Below are positions 14,395 to 27,480 of a stretch of 64,000 nucleotides of DNA, piece after piece. Numbering within the stretch: position 1 is the first letter of the stretch; each line of letters starts with the position of its first letter. Source of the stretch: Cranoglanis bouderius (taxonomy: Eukaryota > Chordata > Actinopteri > Siluriformes > Cranoglanididae); contig CM042540.1 of the NCBI GenBank assembly GCA_023630585.1, forward strand, positions 17,049,574-17,113,573. Reading direction: 5' to 3'. Under the pieces are notes generated by a model, which saw only the letters and a list, made by a program, of their open reading frames with translations, was not told the origin of the DNA and searched no databases. A program made the translations under genes and the position numbers.

Positions 14395-14768
14395 CACTAT
14401 ATGGCCAAAAGTATGTGGACACCTGACCGGCACACCCATATCTGCCCATTCTAAAACCTTGAACCCCTCATTGCTGTTATAATAACTTCCTTCCTGAAGG
14501 CTTTACACTAGATCTTGGAGTGTAGCTGTGGGTATTTTAGGCCATTCAGCCACAAGAGCATTAGTGAGGTTGGGCACTGATGTCAAGTGGGAAGGCCTGG
14601 TGTGCAGTTGGCTTTCAAATTCATCCCAAAGGTGTTTAGTGGGGTTGAGGTCAGGGGCTGGCCACTTGAGTTATTCCACACCAACCGTGGCACACCATGT
14701 TTTAATGAACCTCGCTTTGTGCACGGGGCATCGTCATGCTGGAACAGGTTTGCCCAACTTGCCTCATA
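14395..14768 (-). mobile_element. 5'-truncated Tc1-like element (C-terminal transposase part plus terminal repeat)
   Basis: It begins after a TA dinucleotide with the terminal sequence CACTATATGGCCAAAAGTAT. Read on the minus strand, it then gives the C-terminal part of a Tc1-type transposase: wording for a COOH-terminal CAG-AAG-type end, the GGTTGAGGTCAGGGGCTGG stretch around the catalytic NP-E motif, and the HDD-type block near 14730-14750. Several deletions interrupt it. The rest of the element is absent to the right of about 14770. Open frames on the plus strand here are antisense shadows. Confidence 0.8.
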
Positions 14769-15286
14769 GTCAGTTATTACACTGTTTTCAGCTCATTCAG
14801 TCTAATGATGATTCTGAAGCTAAGACTGAATACACAAGATTCCATTTTGGGTCCATGTGGCTTTCAGTGTTTGCAATAATAATACGGGTGCGACTGGTTC
14901 AAATATTGACACGGTATCAAGCGCTTTGGACGGTTCCATCATTTTCTAAAACTCTTTATAAATAGATAGGTTGATTCACTTTTTCTGTCTGGACTAAAAT
15001 GTGGTATACATTTTATATACATGTATATATGTCTTGAATACAGCGTAACTGATTTAACCATGCTACTGTGATCAAGACTGTGAGGGACTGACTTGCCATC
15101 CAACTCTTACAAAAACCTGCATGATTCTATTAAATCAGATCATTTGATTCTTTAGAATGATTACAACCAGAATATGTGGACTAGACGTACCTAAACTTTA
15201 CAGATATTGTTTTAGTGCTTTAGAAGTTATATAGATCTAATAGTGGAAGGTATGTGAATTCTCTGTACTCTTTTTTTTTTTTGTTT

Positions 15287-15335
<49 letters not shown>

Positions 15336-17329
15336 CCATTTTTTCCCTCACCAGGGCTTTTTGCAATCGAAAAAAGAAATATTGGATTTGTTTAACCCAG
15401 TTATGTCAACAGCTTCCTCAGAACAGAGCTCACTTAATATGGAAATCAAATGACTGTATGATAAATGAACTTTGTCATGAAGTGCTTTCATCTCTGTTCA
15501 GTAATTGCAGATTTAAATATGGTTAAGTTAGAAATTCATTAACGATACTAGCAAATATTGTGATAAGCCTGCATTCAAACCCCATTCAAAATCTGTTACA
15601 AATTTAGTCTGTTAAGACCTACAAGTTGCACGTCTGTACAGTGATATAGAAGTCACGAAGTTTATTAAGTTTTGTTGTCCATGTGCAAAACTGAGCCTGT
15701 AATGAGTGTCATGCAAACACCTTATCAGTCAGTTATCTGAATTCATTCTATGTATGCGACATTAAACGGACTAGAGACAAGATTGTGGAGATTTACTGAC
15801 AGGACTAACTATTAATTATCATTAACTGTGCTGTAAGATGTACTAGACACATATTCATTACATCACTTGAGAGCTTATTACGAAATATCTGTTATCTAAA
15901 AGCTGCAAGAAAGTAAAGCTAAAAGAACACTGTGGTTGACCTCGCCTTCTCAGCCTGATCTATATAAAGAAAAACTCTTATTATTGTCAGACTCCACTCA
16001 GTTTGATGTTGCTTTTGTTCACAGACAGTCATTACAGGCAGTAGCACCTTGTGCAAGCCGCTCACACATTTCCTCCATGTTAGCTTTGTGTGGAGACCCA
16101 TGTGTGACCAAGAAGCAAAAAGGGGCAGGTGATGCACTTGAAGCACTGTGCTGTTTTCACACACAGAAATAAGTGATGAGAGCAAAGCCCAGGGCGTCCT
16201 ACAACCTTCTAGTGTGGAATCTATCAGGTTCGCTTTTTTCCACTAGCTCTAGGGATTAATGAAATCTAGGTTTTTCACGTTTTGGCCCAGCAGCAGGACT
16301 CTAAATCCCTCATTGTGAGTGCAGACCTGGTCTCTCTGGTTCCAGTAGACTGGGAGAGGGTGTGTGAAGGCTTATGTGCTGGTGATTGGCTGAATGGTAT
16401 TTAGTGGACAGTGGGCTGTGAACTGGGACCGCAGCAGGCTTTCTCCTTCTCTCTTCTCCTGTCATCTCTCTGCTGTGAGCCAGGCTTTATCAGCTGCATA
16501 ATCTGCAGCTTAAACAAACAAGCACACTCATGGCCAGCTTTTAAACCAACACACTTTGCTTCAGCTCACAGAGGAACATGGGGCAGGAGGTAAAAAAAAA
16601 ATAGATTTCCACAGTCAGGGCTATATTCAGAGTTGAGTTGCGAGCATTTAGTGAGGAGTTAATACCAAAATTGTGTACATCGGCATTCAGAACACTGATG
16701 TAATTACAGAAATTTTACGCACTATTTGGACAGCGAGATGCACATGGGGCGGAGTATGCCGGAATATCTGCTCCAGTGCAATATCTGCTCAAGTGTGGAG
16801 CAGTGTAAAGATGATGAAACCACAATATGTCACATTGAAACATATGTTTTGGGCTGTAAATACACTCAAACTATGGGATGCCATTCAAGGCGAATATTAA
16901 ATATTTATTAAATAAATGCAATAAATAAATAAATGTGACCCTTATTAATTAATTATGAATTAATCACAAGATTTCTGTGAAGTCCATGAAAGTAAATAGT
17001 GACATAGGATTTGAACTTAAGTCACCAACAGCATGAAACTGTTCATTTTGAACAGAAACACAGTCCTTCCAACCCCAAACTACAGACCATGTATACGTCT
17101 TCCATCTCAATCCATGATTTAAAAGATGTGAGTTTCTTAGTAAGTACGTTTTTGCCCCATTTTTGATCTGATTCACTCGATTTCAACCTTTCAAAGAGAA
17201 TTTCATGCCACTTTGCACTCTGCTCTAAGGAGGTGTTTAAAACCTTAGCGAGCACCTGATATAGAAAATGGACCATTTTAATTAGACTATCTTACTTTCA
17301 TGATTCTATTTTGCATATTTTAAGGTTGT
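14769..17329. other. intron stretch without recognised gene
   Basis: Non-coding. Apart from the poly-T tract, no repeat family recognised. Confidence 0.45.
15271..15332 (+). repeat. poly-T tract (T12, then T44)
   Basis: Long T run broken once by TTGTTTGG. It could be the tail of an inverted retroposon, but no element body was recognised beside it. Confidence 0.9.
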
Positions 17330-17640
17330 TATTTAATTTGTCCTTGTCAAGGGCCAGGTTTGTCTAGCAGCGGCTAATCAGCAAGTCGTCCGCGCAGCTC
17401 TTCAAATTTATTTTCCTCCGCAGTGCCGAAACATTTTTCACGTTAAGTAAAATGCAAATGCGGGGCAGTAAAATGAGGAATTGTGGCCCTGTCGCACACG
17501 GCGACTCCATTATCATTAGGTGGGAATGCATTTCGATTTTCCCTGTCAGTTCATTTAGCTTTGCATAATAACAAATAGACAGCGTTTGGTGTGATTCCCT
17601 AGCAGCAGTGCTACCTCTGCACAACAGCTGGGGGCAAGAT
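17330..17640. promoter_or_regulatory. candidate conserved non-coding element with octamer motifs
   Basis: Non-repetitive, balanced composition, open to neither strand's coding. It has a perfect POU octamer ATGCAAAT at 17452-17459, a second octamer-like site beside an ACAAAT at 17560-17577, and TAAT cores near 17508. Calling it conserved is inference: no alignment was possible. Confidence 0.3.
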
Positions 17641-18124
17641 TTACAGCCTATGTTTACCGGTTACATTATGCACTCTCATTTGTCTATTACTTTGTCACGG
17701 TTTCATCAACAAAATAAATATAGAAATAGAGGAAACAAAAAAAAAAAAACAACGTTTTTACAGAGATACCTGAGGCAGTCCTGAAGCTGAGAGAGAGGAA
17801 TAAGGCGAGGGAGAGGGAGTATGAATGCTGCCAGTGTCAGCTCATGACTTATTCAGTAATTTGTCAGTTTTATTTACTTACAGTATATTGCCATGATATT
17901 ACCTCAAGTCATAGGATTTACCGGAGGAATACTGCTGCTAACTCCGAGGCTGTCGATCACCGGTGTTGAAGCAGTGCTCTAAGCCGCACCAATCAATGTG
18001 CATTTCAATCATTCCTGGTAAAATTGTGTTAGAGATTACTGGCTCTGCCCGTAAGAACAAGATTGTTCTTCTGTAAGTGACATGCAGTGTACTACTTCCT
18101 CAGTTTGTACACTGTGGTGCCATT

Positions 18125-18330
18125 GAGCTGCCGGGCTGCCACTGATCATTTTGAGCGTGCTGTTGGGGAAAATCTGCTACACTTTTGGAACAACATAGAG
18201 TTAAGTGCCTTGCTCAAGGACACATTGTCAGTGATCAGGGGATATTCTACGACCAACGGCTCCCTGCAATTAAATAAACATTGCATGGTGTTCAAACCAG
18301 TGTACAATCCAGCAGGTCCCCGTACTGTAT
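18125..18330. repeat. possible degenerate SINE
   Basis: Contains GTTAAGTGCCTTGCTCAAGG, a phrase shared by the central part of several fish SINEs. No clear tRNA head or tail was seen, so this is weak. Confidence 0.3.
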
Positions 18331-19351
18331 CTTAGTATAAATCCATTGGATCTGGCTACTTACACTCAAGTCACGTCCAACGTGTGTGAGCTGCCATTCA
18401 AATTAAGTCCAGGTCAGGTCCTGTTTTCAAGTCAAATTGTTCAAGACCATTTCAAAGACCAAATCTCATAAGCACAAGTCCATGTCAAGTTAGAAGTCAT
18501 TAAAAAGATGTTGACATTTGTGCCATTTTTGTGACTAAACACAGCCGATAAATAGGAGCCATTTATTAGTCTGAAGAGTCAGATAAACTGACACTGAATG
18601 TTGTGACTGTCTTTTAATCCTGTAACTATATCCTCATTGAGTCCCAGAGGTTATAAATATGTTTTCCCATCCCAAACCAGTCGGTGACAGGCAACATACA
18701 CAGATGTGTCAATATCCAATCAGGTTGCAACTTTCAAAATTCCGAGGCTTGTGGCCAGCTAAGTGTACAGTAGCTATCGGACTGTGGGCGGAGCTTCTGA
18801 TTGCGAATAATATCTCTTAATAAGATCAAATCACTTCTGTGCTCGGCATGCATATGTCTTCATTTGCAAACATCTAAACTTTACTGTTAATCGTTCAAGA
18901 GGCAAGGCATAAGCCTGCTACTTGATTTTCTCATCAAACACAGGCCATTTGATTTGATAGAGTGTTATACGCTCTAAGTCATGCGGTATTTAATATAAGC
19001 GAGGGGTTGAGCGGCTTGTCTGGGTGAGTGGATGCTGTGGTTGGAGCAGACTGGCAGGTGGACTCATGAAGCCTGAAATGGAGTGCAGACTTGTGCGGCT
19101 GCCCTCCGGTGCCATGTTCCCTGCTCGGCGGTTTATTTAGCTAGGAAGCTGCTGCAGGACGTTTGGTACCGAAGTAATTGAAGTAAACTGCAGTCATATT
19201 AAAGAGAGAGGAAGAGGAGTGCCAGGGAAGGGGACTAGTGTTTATAGGCTAGTGTTTATAGGCTAGTAATTGACTGTGCTCTTTTCTATTATTTCATATT
19301 GTGGAGGCTCGTAGGAATGGTTTACATTTATGTTATATGTTTCTATGCTAT
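18331..19351. other. intron stretch, no gene recognised
   Basis: Includes a local 14-bp tandem duplication (CTAGTGTTTATAGG twice, 19236-19264). Otherwise nothing supportable. Confidence 0.45.
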
Positions 19352-19367
19352 ATGTTTAGCCATTATA

Positions 19368-19486
19368 CACCCTGTCCAGAGTGTCCCCCACCTTTTGCCC
19401 CGAGTCCCCTGGGATAGGCTCCAGTCTCCCTGCTACCCTGTGTAGGATAAGCAGTACAGAAAATGGATGGATGGATGGATGGATGG
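19368..19486 (+). mobile_element. 5'-truncated SINE with target-site duplication
   Basis: Only the 3' part of the teleost SINE is present, from the phrase CCCTGTCCAGAGTGT through GGGATAGGCTCCAG to a (GGAT)n tail. It is flanked by ATGTTTAGCCATTATA (19352-19367) and ATGTTTAGCCAGTATA (19487-19502), a 16-bp duplication with one mismatch, showing insertion by target-primed reverse transcription. Confidence 0.88.
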
Positions 19487-19502
19487 ATGTTTAGCCAGTA
19501 TA

Positions 19503-22500
19503 ATAATTGAGCCGCTGCTGGTCAGATTTAAGAAAGAATGCACTGGAGCATTTAGTATATTCTTGGAATTTTCACCCTGACATTTTTTTTCCCCTAAATA
19601 GCAATAGGAAAGTTTGAGACAACTGTCTTGGTCATTGGAGTATCAGAGAGAGGTGTGTGTATGTGTGTGTGCAGTAATCTGTCCTTGTTGGGCAGAGCTC
19701 ACTGCTTGTCATCGTGATATTAATATGAGAATCATGTCTGAGGAATATGAATTTGACTCAGCAGGGTGTAAACATTAGATGACCCTGTTTGTTTACCTCG
19801 CTGTCAGTTGGCCATTGTAATCTGCATAGCTTCTCCCAAACATGTGCAGCAGCACGTAGAAAACTAGACGGCCTCTTTTCAGACACAGATGCTGTTCCGC
19901 CAAGATGACTGTGACCGTCTGATGATGTGTGATGTAGATATCAAGAAACTCTGAGCGTCTTTGTAAAGTTCACAATGACTTTGGAGTAACAGTCCAGTTT
20001 GTTGAATAAACAGCCTGTTACTTCATGCAAATTGGGAATCGTTCTACGGCTAACTACGTTTGGTTAAGGTTCCCTGAATTTCCCGGAGAAAAAGGCTCTC
20101 TCGGCAGCGATGACAGGGAGCGTCAGGCGGACACGTGATCCAACGGCAGCAGCTGCTGCTGGAAAATATAAAGGAGAAGCAGTGAACCGTCCACAGGTGC
20201 GGCGCGAGAAGCTTCACAGAGAGTTTGTTGCTCCTGTTGTTTTAGTAAGCAACACCCGTGTTTTTTGGCAGTGTCAGCCATCACCACGCCGCGCATCAAA
20301 GCCCAAATCACGCCCTTGAAGTCACCTGAGATGGAGCAGCTCTCAGACGGGAGACATCCATGATTCAACCCTCCCTTATTTAGTGTTTGAGAAGAGAGTG
20401 GACGTGCAGCAGGGTTCTGGCTTAGCCGTGATTGCTAATGGAGCTCCAAGCTTCAAAGGGCCTAAAGCCAGATCTACTGCCTCTGTCAGGTCACCAGGCA
20501 AGATTAAAGCTCTGTGGAGGTGATCCGTTGGCCCCAGACCGCATCTGCTGGTGCATTCTGTGATGTGTCAATAAATGAAGATGGTTTCTGCGACAGATGA
20601 CCTGAAGCACCTGCTTTCCTGGCAGTGTGAAAGAACAGATGCAATTTTACAGCAGTATACTTTTTTTTTTTTTTTTTGATATGATTACCCTGTAAATTCC
20701 TTATTAACTCAGAATCTATATCCTAACCGTCTAGTTTTTCTCAATTCCAGTGAGGGAATGAAATCAATACCCAAGCCTATTACAATCCGTAGCCCTTTGA
20801 ATTGTTCACAGAGAGAATAGGAAATGAAAAAGGAGTATAAAAGAAATTAAGACCTGGTTACTCATTGAACAACTCGTCAGGTTTGTGTGCAGCGTTTTAG
20901 TTAAACGCCCGTACAGTTTTCTGTTTCTTTGTACATGAGCCCGATCTGGTGCAGTGCCTTTCTGGCTCATTGTGCTACTCCGAGTCCCGAGCCCCAGTGA
21001 GTTCTCGGTCTGTCCATGGTAACAGGAAACCTGGGTAATTTGCACACCTTAAACACAGTGCATCCAGTCGATGAATCCCCTGGATTCCATTACCATGTAC
21101 TGAGCAGCAAGCAGCACTAATTAGCGAGGAATCGAATCAGAGTGAGCCCCTTACTTTGGTCACTTCTTTCCAGTTCAGAAACTCTTAAAGAGCTTCGGCT
21201 GAAACTCAGATGGGAGCGAAAAAGCTGTCTAAGAATAGATCATGTCTTGTCCAGTTCTTGTTAGTTCATTAGTTTGACCATTAACTGAGCAGACGGCTAA
21301 TCAAAATAGTAGCATACCTTTCTTATTCGGAGTATTATTTCTCCGGTGGACACATGCCCCAGAATATTGTTTACTTCTGTATATATTACAGCATGGCTCT
21401 CTGTCTTTGACATTCATGTGGAGCAGAAAGGCCATATTAGTGCATTATTTGTTGTGTTGTTGCCTCTCCATTTACCATGTGTGGGACTGTCACTGCATAA
21501 TGGTGTGCATTCTCAGCTCTGCAGTCTCTCCAATAATGATGACTGCGGGAAAGGGAAACTAGGTTATTTTTGGCTGTTAGTGTTCCTATCAGGGAAGTGT
21601 GCTCAGATTCTTTGTGGCAGAGAGGGTGTTATTTACCCTTGTGTTTATGATATGATTGCCAAGGGTAACAGCATATCAGATGTCTCTGAAATAGATCATT
21701 TCCAGAAGCAATGAAGAACTTGAGAATCCTTACTGCTTTATCCATTACGCATAGCACAAGCATTAGTTTGAATAGATGAAAGGCATCACTGTATTTGTTT
21801 AGATGCGACGCTGGCAGGATGTATAATGGGAGCCCATGGGCCTTGGAGTACAGTATCATGAAGAATAATGTAGTATTCATGCCGGTGGCGGGGTGGGGGG
21901 TCGGGGTGGGGGTGTGTGTTATATCGAATCAGAGATGTCAACAAGGTTTAGCGTGAGTTTGCTTGATGAAGGCGGCGGGTTTTAATGCCAGCTGCCAAGC
22001 TGTTGCTCTTTTCATCGTCACTGTGCCTGGCAGGTGAAGGCAAGTTAATGGACCTGCTGGACTTCTTGACGTAATCATTTCCACCACTTCACTTTGAAAT
22101 ATGGATGCCGTGCTATTCTGGGACTGAATGGGGGAAAAAGTGCAAAGAGACCAAGAATAATTGAGTACGAGGGTGGCTCTGGGGGATTTTTTTGCCCAGT
22201 TAATTATTATTTTAGGAAAGTGCCTGCTCTGTTGCTGCTGTATTGGCATGGCCTGCATCTCCTGGTGTCCGGTGGGAGGAGGCCACGGGCTACCGGGAGC
22301 GGAGGAGAGGAGAAAACGTGCTCTGACAGAGGAAAGGCCTGAGCTCTGAATCTCCAGAGGAACTCGCCCACTAAGGTCTCCATTGGGGCTCATTTCAGAT
22401 TATGACTCTGATTTCTCTCTTAAGATGTGCAAAATCATCTCTGGTAACGGCTGTATGAATTATGCACGTTTCTCAATCTCTGACTAATCTTCTCTCTCAC

Positions 22501-23770
22501 TTTCGCTCGCACTCTTTCATTGCTATAAAGTCTTGGTTGATAGATCCTGAGCTGACTTTGGAGTGTCGTTAAATGAAGTGTATCATCTGCCTCCTCCTGT
22601 GCTTGACCCTTTTGCCCTTCTCATCACTTTTCGTTTTCAGGCTAATAAACGCTGTCAGAAAAGCTGCAGCTCGTAGGGCAGAAAAGGACAAAGCTGAATA
22701 GTGAACTTTTCTTTTCCTCTTATCACTTGCTTGGGCCACTTGCTAATGAGTGAACTGTACTCTGTTCTCCCTGGCATTACCGTTCTGCCACTTAACTCCC
22801 CCCTCGTGTGCTGTGTGTTTTCTGACTGGGGGCTGAGTGACCTGAAATACCCAGGCTGAGAGGTGTCCAGTGCTGCTGATGGCGGCACCTCACACTGCTT
22901 TCGACGCTCTATGACTTTGCCACCGGATGGAAAATGTTCTAAATTTAGCACCAAGCTTGGTGCTGTGCCTGTTTGCTCCAGTCACTGGAGTATTTATATA
23001 TTAAAACCTCTTAGGTGTTAATGATTTCATGGCACATGCAGAGGCAGGGTGGGTATGAGAGTCCTAGCATTCGCCTCTCCATATCTGTTCCTGGTTTCAT
23101 TTGATGGGTTTCATCCGGATGATGTGGTTTTCACTACTGTTTCCTCTGCGTTCTGGTTCATTTGAAGTGCATGGCTTTACCCCTCCCCCTGGCTGGGTAA
23201 CACTATCCACCCTCGGCTGAAAGAGTCGACTGACTGGGTTGTGCAGCTCTGTGGGTGAAGGCGGGCAGCAGGAGCAGCACTAGAGAGATGCCATGCTCCC
23301 GTGCAGCATCTCTACTTTGAAGGACTCTGTCAATTGAGCATATGGCTTTCCTGCTAATCAGCACTTCCACCCACTCCTGACACATTCTACTGATTCAGCA
23401 CATGCATGTGACTCCAGCCTGCTAAGAGCTGATTTTTCTTAAATTTTAGTTCAGAAAGCGAGACAGTTTGCACTTTGAACCTCATTTCCATATAGTTTAT
23501 GATTTGCTGCTCGGTAGTTATTTAGCGGGTTTAGTGTTTTTTTTAATATTTTTTTTCAGGCTGTAAATATGTAGCCTGGTGAAACATTTCCTGCCCTCTG
23601 TGTGCCAACATCTTGTCAGCTGTTACAACAAGTTTGAATATATTCATGACATTATTCATTCAGGAGTTAGGAGGAAACTTAGTCAGATTTATTAGACAGA
23701 TCTCACTGCCAATTTGCTTTGCGTCTTGCTGCAATTAGGCTAACAAATTGCATTACATAAATTCTGGACT
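19503..23770. other. intron stretch, mostly unique
   Basis: No gene or element recognised. 21950-22400 is GC-balanced and repeat-free. Open frames of up to about 150 codons there have no recognisable domain. Confidence 0.45.
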
Positions 23771-25140
23771 CATTTATAATAAGGGATAAAACACAGTGGG
23801 GCATGCTGTTATAGGAAAGTATCCACAGATGGGTTGCTGTTACCACCCTGAAGTTGATTATATCCCAATAACAGAATGACAGTTTTTTTAAAACTTATCT
23901 TATACCACACCAATTTGCCAGTTGTTGTATTTGTAACAAATGACACGCCATATTCCTTAACCGTTTATAATGTCGGGCAAAGTCAGTGAGAAAATAGTTC
24001 TTATATAAACCTATAAGCTATAAACAGTGTTTCACTCACCAGCCTCTATTTTTCTCTCTCACTTCAATGTAATAAGCCAAAAAAAACCCCACTATCCTCG
24101 TTGTCCTCTGTCCGAAAGTGTTACGACCCGTAGGGTGAAGGAGATGAGCAGGATGCATTCGCAGGGGAAAGTGTTCAGTTTATTAGGTACATTTGAAAAT
24201 AATAATAAACATAAATGTATAAGCAGGAATGTCACCGTTATCCAAAGAAGGTAGAACTAGTACAAATAAGAAACACAGCAAATACACGCTAGGCTAGACG
24301 GTGGTCTGGGAACCACGAATTACGCGCTAAGGAAAAAAAGGCGCACGGTTAAACACATCTAAATTAAACTAACGCTCGAAAGGTGATCTGGAAATCACGG
24401 GAACAAATCGCACGGTTAAACACATATACAGCTAAACTATAATATACTAGACTATACTAATACTCCGCCCCGAAGCGGAGACGGAGCGGCGTATTTAAAC
24501 ACACAGAGATCACGTCCCAATCAATGACAGCCGAAACTCGTCAATTACACAATAAACATGAACCAGTGAGAGTTACGGAGGCGGAGACATGACACAGACC
24601 AAAACATAAGCACATGGGAGGACACGGGAGGTGGAGACAAGACGTGAATATGAAAACAAAAAAAGCACATGGCAGAGGTAAACAACACGTGAGTCTTTAT
24701 GAATGGCGCTGGAATGCACTCCGTGGAATGCAGAAGTAGGCTACTCGCTCACTCCCTGCTGAGTCGCGAGCGCTAGAGAAGGGTAAACCTAACATAAAGA
24801 CTTTCTCGTATCGGAAATCTTACTGACTGTTAAAAAGTGCTGAGACCTCAGACTCCTTCCATACATGTTAAACATCTCCTTATAGAAAACTGAAAAAGTG
24901 ATTATATGCTTTTGTTTGTTCAGTAACAACACATTTTAAAAATCTATTTATTATTAGGTTTTTGTTGATAGTCTGTCGCACACGTCCCTGTGAACAAGAT
25001 GCTACTGTAGATGTGATACATATTAATATGATCGCACTAATATAAAATGGTAATTTGAATTACAGTCAGTGTTAATGTCATGCTGTTGTAAAAAAAAAAA
25101 ATTAAGCAACTCCTTCTGACCAATCAGAATAGAGAAACAA
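23771..25140 (+). repeat. dispersed repeat copy, interrupted by an LTR
   Basis: It aligns in order with the copy at 44880-46235. Both have the ATAGGAAA...TTTATTCC stretch, the CTTATACCACACCAATTTGCC block, and the end CCTTCTGACCAATCAGAATAG. The LTR-like block at 24119-24794 splits it. Its class is unknown. Confidence 0.6.
24119..24794 (-). mobile_element. probable solo LTR of a retrotransposon
   Basis: The 676-bp block starts TGTTACG and ends CCTAACA, giving TGTTA...TAACA ends. Read on the minus strand, it has a TATA-like TTTAAATAC at about 24500 and an AATAAA at about 24184 downstream of it, the order expected of U3-R-U5. Flanks are GAAAG (24114-24118) and TAAAG (24795-24799), a 5-bp duplication with one mismatch. 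It interrupts a dispersed repeat whose two halves appear to continue across it. No internal coding region or second LTR is present. The family is not identified. Confidence 0.55.
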
Positions 25141-26984
25141 GTAAGTAAATAAATATAGAAGTATTTGTATTTATATTTGGGATGCAGTTGATATGAAAGA
25201 ACCTGACTTCCTGTCATGTTTGGCAGATAGGGCTCCTCAAAAGAAGAGAAGAGCCTCATTAGCTGAGGATCGTAAGTTTCAGATTTTGCACCTGCGCCAG
25301 GTTGCTACTAAGGTGCCGAATGAGATGATACACTAGGTCTAGACAAAAGCCGGACAAAGTCTAGGTCACTTCATTCCAGGTGCAGGTGTGCACACAGTCG
25401 AGGGCCATGATGACGCTGCTATCTCTGACTGATACTGACGTAACTGAGAAAGTCACCTGCAGCCGGGAGTCTTATCTATGCAAGACTGAAAAAAAATGAG
25501 CCAGAAATCAGAGCTGGTTGATTTTGGGGCCTGAATTGTTATGTTGAATGTCTGGCACTGCCAAGCAAACAGGTGGCTAATGACAATGTAACATGAAACA
25601 GTTTGACAAACAAGGGGGTGCTTCAGGCAAAACACCATACCACGCTTGACAGCATAGACACGGTTTTTACGAGGAGACGTAAAGCGCTCACAGCAGCATT
25701 TAGGAAAGACGTGGTGAGCCAGGGAATCTCTTGCTCTGCTGGAGAGCTGGGTGTGTGACAAGGCTAGGAGCTTCACTTCTACCTTTAATCACCAGCTTGG
25801 GCTGAGACAGACAACACAGCTACCTGGAAAATCCTCTTTAGCAAGCACTGATACCTTTACACAGGCACGCCACGTCCTTCAAGTCCACCTAATGCATTTC
25901 ACATATATTACCTTACAACTGCATTGCCTTCTATTTTTGCAGAGTAGAGCAGAATGATGTCACGGCCCAATAGGAGAAGCGAACTCCAATCGCCTCAGTG
26001 CTGGCTCAAATTCTACTGCTGTTTCCCTTAATACTGAAACTTGACATTTGAGAAAATGGCCTTTTCACTCTAGATTGTCTGACAGCACTTACAATTATGT
26101 GTCCGCTGCTTCCTTCCGCTATTGCGTTTTGCTAATCTTAGCCACTCTCAAGTATAGGTTGACATTACATGCCATAGCCTGGAATGAATTGAATAGTAAC
26201 CTGAGCCTGTTTTTTTTGTTTTTTGTTTGTGTATCGGGTGTGTTTTTGTGTGTGATGCTTGAAAAGCTGTGGTAAACATGCAGAAGAAGGATACCCAGCT
26301 TCAGTACAACTGTGTTCAGATCCCCAGCGGAGTATGGACCAGACATCCTGCCAGCGAAAAAGACAAGAGGGAGAGCGAAAGAAAGGGAGGGAGAGAGAAA
26401 GAGAGAAAGAGAAAACAATGCATAGGAAACAGGAGAGAGAGGGAGACTGGATTTGCAGAAACCTAAAAAATAGATATTCTCAATGAGAATAGATGGATAT
26501 CTCTAGGGGCCGAGTTAGAATAAGGCTTTGCTGTCCTATATACATAAATAGATACAGGCCACTGGGTATTGTTTACGAATAACACGATAACTCTGGTGCA
26601 TGTCCAATGTTGCCTCTTCTGATAAGCAGTACATGTAACCTATTCCCATGGGGTAAGATAAGATCAGTTTAAATTATAGGGATCTCGTGAAAGATATATA
26701 TATTTTTTCTTTTCCAGCATCTGTCTTTTCATGCTGGAGGTTCTGAAGGATACAATTTGCCATGACAAATTCACCACAGGCAACACGTAGTTTAAGAACA
26801 CTAAACAGGTATCGGGAGAGAAATCAGTTGGCAGGTGTAAGAAATATGAAGGTGATGACTGCCAAACATGATTCAAAAGGCAGTTATTAAAATAAACATT
26901 GTTTTTTAAAGTATTTTGTAGTAGAGCAGGAGATTATATGATGGCTGCAGCGTGATCTCGTATGTGTCTCACTTGTCTGTCTAA
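25141..26984. other. intron stretch, no feature recognised
   Basis: Includes a purine-rich GAGA stretch at about 26366-26440. No gene or element recognised. Confidence 0.45.
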
Positions 26985-27190
26985 GTGGGCTTTCACACTG
27001 GCAGTTTCGTCTGAAACAGAGCATGGTTTGCATGAAACATTTTATGCAATTTGCACGCGTGTTTGTGATGACGTAAGACGAACGCAAATGCACCAGGGTT
27101 CGATAGAATCAAGTGAGTCTGAACTAAACTTTTTTTTTTTTTTTTTTTTGTGGGGGGGGCAACAGCAAAAGTGAGCAGTGTGAAAACCAC
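26985..27190. mobile_element. short MITE with terminal inverted repeats
   Basis: Left end GTGGGCTTTCACACTGGC and right end, reversed, GTGGTTTTCACACTGCTC form an imperfect inverted repeat. The element is flanked by CTAA on both sides (26981-26984 and 27191-27194). There is a T19G8 run inside and no coding capacity. The short duplication would fit a Harbinger-type origin, but that is inference. Confidence 0.6.
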
Positions 27191-27211
27191 CTAAAGTTAT
27201 TTATCCTGAGA

Positions 27212-27480
27212 TTTAGGTAGTTTTCATACTTCCGGACCCTGGGCCATTTGCCCTGAGAATACAGTACGTTTGGTGAAGCGTGGAAAGAAAACCTGTTTTG
27301 AGCCCGGGCTCGGTCCAGAGAACCGATCCCTGGTCCTCTTCAAAATGCTTGTTTCAGCTGAACCGTGGTGTGGTCCACATCAGGCGTGGAAGCGATCCAC
27401 TGTCATTGTTACGTCCAGAGCAACGTGAGTGGTTCATGATTCGTCCTTTTTCAAGTTTTGCGATGGCAGGGAAAGGATCA
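27212..27480. repeat. probable DNA-transposon-derived repeat
   Basis: Starts TTTAGGTAGTTTTCATAC, facing the matching end of the MITE 20 bp to the left. Contains repeated GAACCG/GGTCC phrases typical of fish MITEs. Right boundary unclear. Confidence 0.35.

Noticed and set aside
14528..14965. 145-codon plus-strand open frame
   Set aside because: Most of it is the antisense of a Tc1 transposase fragment.
21938..22393. 151-codon minus-strand open frame
   Set aside because: No recognisable domain, no supported splice sites, ordinary intron composition.
24119..24794. Whole retroviral or retrotransposon provirus
   Set aside because: Only one LTR-like block and no gag/pol sequence on either side.
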